The translations under genes were made by a program, and so were the position numbers. Below the pieces are notes generated by a model. It saw only the letters and a list, made by a program, of their open reading frames with translations, was not told the origin of the DNA and made no database searches. From Kuafuiihalomonas sp050331295 (GTDB lineage Bacteria; Myxococcota; Kuafuiibacteriia; Kuafuiibacteriales; Kuafuiibacteriaceae): a DNA stretch of 64,000 nt. Location: positions 124,001 to 188,000 of the forward strand of contig JBHJGZ010000003.1 of NCBI GenBank assembly GCA_050331295.1. The letters are read 5' to 3'. Within the stretch, counting starts at the first letter, position 1. Each line of letters starts with the position of its first letter. Of the stretch, positions 63,362-64,000 are shown one piece after another.

Positions 63362-64000
63362 TCAACGCGGCGTTGCCAAGACCACCCGGCGCGATTCGTT
63401 TCCCGCAAAAGGTCGCGTCCGAGCGACATCGCCAAACGATGCGAAGATTCGAAATCCGGCCTGGTGCAGCACGGCATCGAGTACCTCGGGCCGCAGAAAG
63501 CGCACCGTGACCTCGGACCGACACTCGAATGCCGTGGCCTGCTGGCGTCGGTACAGAAACTGAAGGGTCATCAACCCGGAGGCTTCATCCAGCCACCGCC
63601 GCTCGCATACCCACCACCGGTGGCCGTCGGGATCGATCAATTGCTGAGGGTCAGAGGGCCGAACGCACGTCCATTCCGCTCCACCGTGGAACACATCCAG
63701 GGCCAGGCGCCCGGCCGCATCATCCGAAGTACAATGCAGATGGGCCCGGAGACACCGAAGCGTTTCGAGGAGCTCCTGGTCCGAAAGGCAGTGCATCAAC
63801 CCGTTCAATCCCACCAGAATACCCCGAAATCGCTGGCCCAAGTCGAATCGCCTCATGTCTCCGTGCACGAAGCGCAAGCGTGACTGCAAGCGATGGGCTA
63901 GCCGTTTCGCCTCCGCGGCTTCCAGCATCGGCTGTGACAGGTCGAGCCCCACCACCTCCAGTCCGGCCTTCGCGATCGGCACCGAAAGCCGGCCCGTCCC
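63362..64000 (-). CDS. SAM-dependent methyltransferase, truncated by the window's right edge
   Basis: The open frame runs off the edge, so the true start lies outside. The first visible codons give GTGRLSVPIAKAG, the end of methyltransferase motif I, followed by LEVVGLDLSQPMLEAA (post-I) and ILVGLNGLMHCLSDQ (motif IV region). The visible 212 residues fit the C-terminal part of a class I methyltransferase. Substrate unknown. It is 41 bases upstream of kdsB on the same strand. Confidence 0.85.
   Translation of the reverse strand, partial: GTGRLSVPIAKAGLEVVGLDLSQPMLEAAEAKRLAHRLQSRLRFVHGDMRRFDLGQRFRGILVGLNGLMHCLSDQELLETLRCLRAHLHCTSDDAAGRLALDVFHGGAEWTCVRPSDPQQLIDPDGHRWWVCERRWLDEASGLMTLQFLYRRQQATAFECRSEVTVRFLRPEVLDAVLHQAGFRIFASFGDVARTRPFAGNESRRVVLATPR

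Overview
The window is GC-rich (about 60-65% by eye), densely coding DNA from a Gram-negative bacterium, most likely a member of the Myxococcota. This rests on many predicted lipoproteins with Cys-rich or eukaryote-like repeats (RCC1, LamG), a matrixin protease with a MYXO-CTERM-like tail, ECF sigma/FecR-TPR modules, a Kdo/LPS operon and an orphan injectisome gene set. I see no insertion sequence, prophage, CRISPR array or rRNA. One tRNA gene (tRNA-Leu, anticodon UAG) is present.

Layout. 1-11.4 kb: a truncated lipoprotein, a deacetylase-family hydrolase, two tandem Cys-rich lipoproteins, a GreA/GreB-like factor, a GH113-like lipoprotein, a matrixin protease, an RCK-coupled ion channel with a non-canonical filter, a CGCGC-repeat lipoprotein, and a MoxR ATPase/CoxE-VWA/CPXCG/GGCT run. 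11.5-24.8 kb: a Na+/solute symporter, a three-gene injectisome run ending in sctV, a GH57 glycosidase, two divergent methyltransferases, fumC, prfC and an AbgT transporter. 24.8-31.8 kb: a six-gene minus-strand run (two unknown helical proteins, ECF sigma, FecR-TPR, predicted surface barrel, RCC1 lipoprotein), with a divergent unknown gene across a palindrome-rich gap. 31.9-37.9 kb: a minus-strand run of a DUF4912-like protein with a Trp/Ser repeat domain, a GH57 branching enzyme, a metallophosphoesterase and a POTRA/barrel protein. 38-48 kb: a four-activity lipid megaenzyme (reductase, acyl-AMP ligase, carrier protein, PlsC acyltransferase), an SDR, an RsmB-type rRNA methylase, an amidohydrolase and arfB. 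48-52 kb: queC, an FHA protein, a protein N-terminal glutamine amidase and a purple-acid-phosphatase-like lipoprotein. 52-55.7 kb: tRNA-Leu then tig-clpP-clpX. 55.7-59.5 kb: a second ECF sigma/FecR-TPR/barrel module with a divergent LamG lipoprotein. 59.5-64 kb: kdsB-pyrG-kdsA-kdsC and a truncated methyltransferase.

Genes are packed in operons. Nine adjacent pairs share 4-nt start/stop overlaps (ATGA, GTGA or TTGA), which also fix many non-ATG starts. The most interesting content is the pair of sigma/FecR-TPR/surface-protein modules, the channel filter, the Trp/Ser repeat protein, the lipid megaenzyme and the SctY-SctV-like trio. Functions below come from recognisable motifs read by eye; no database search was run.
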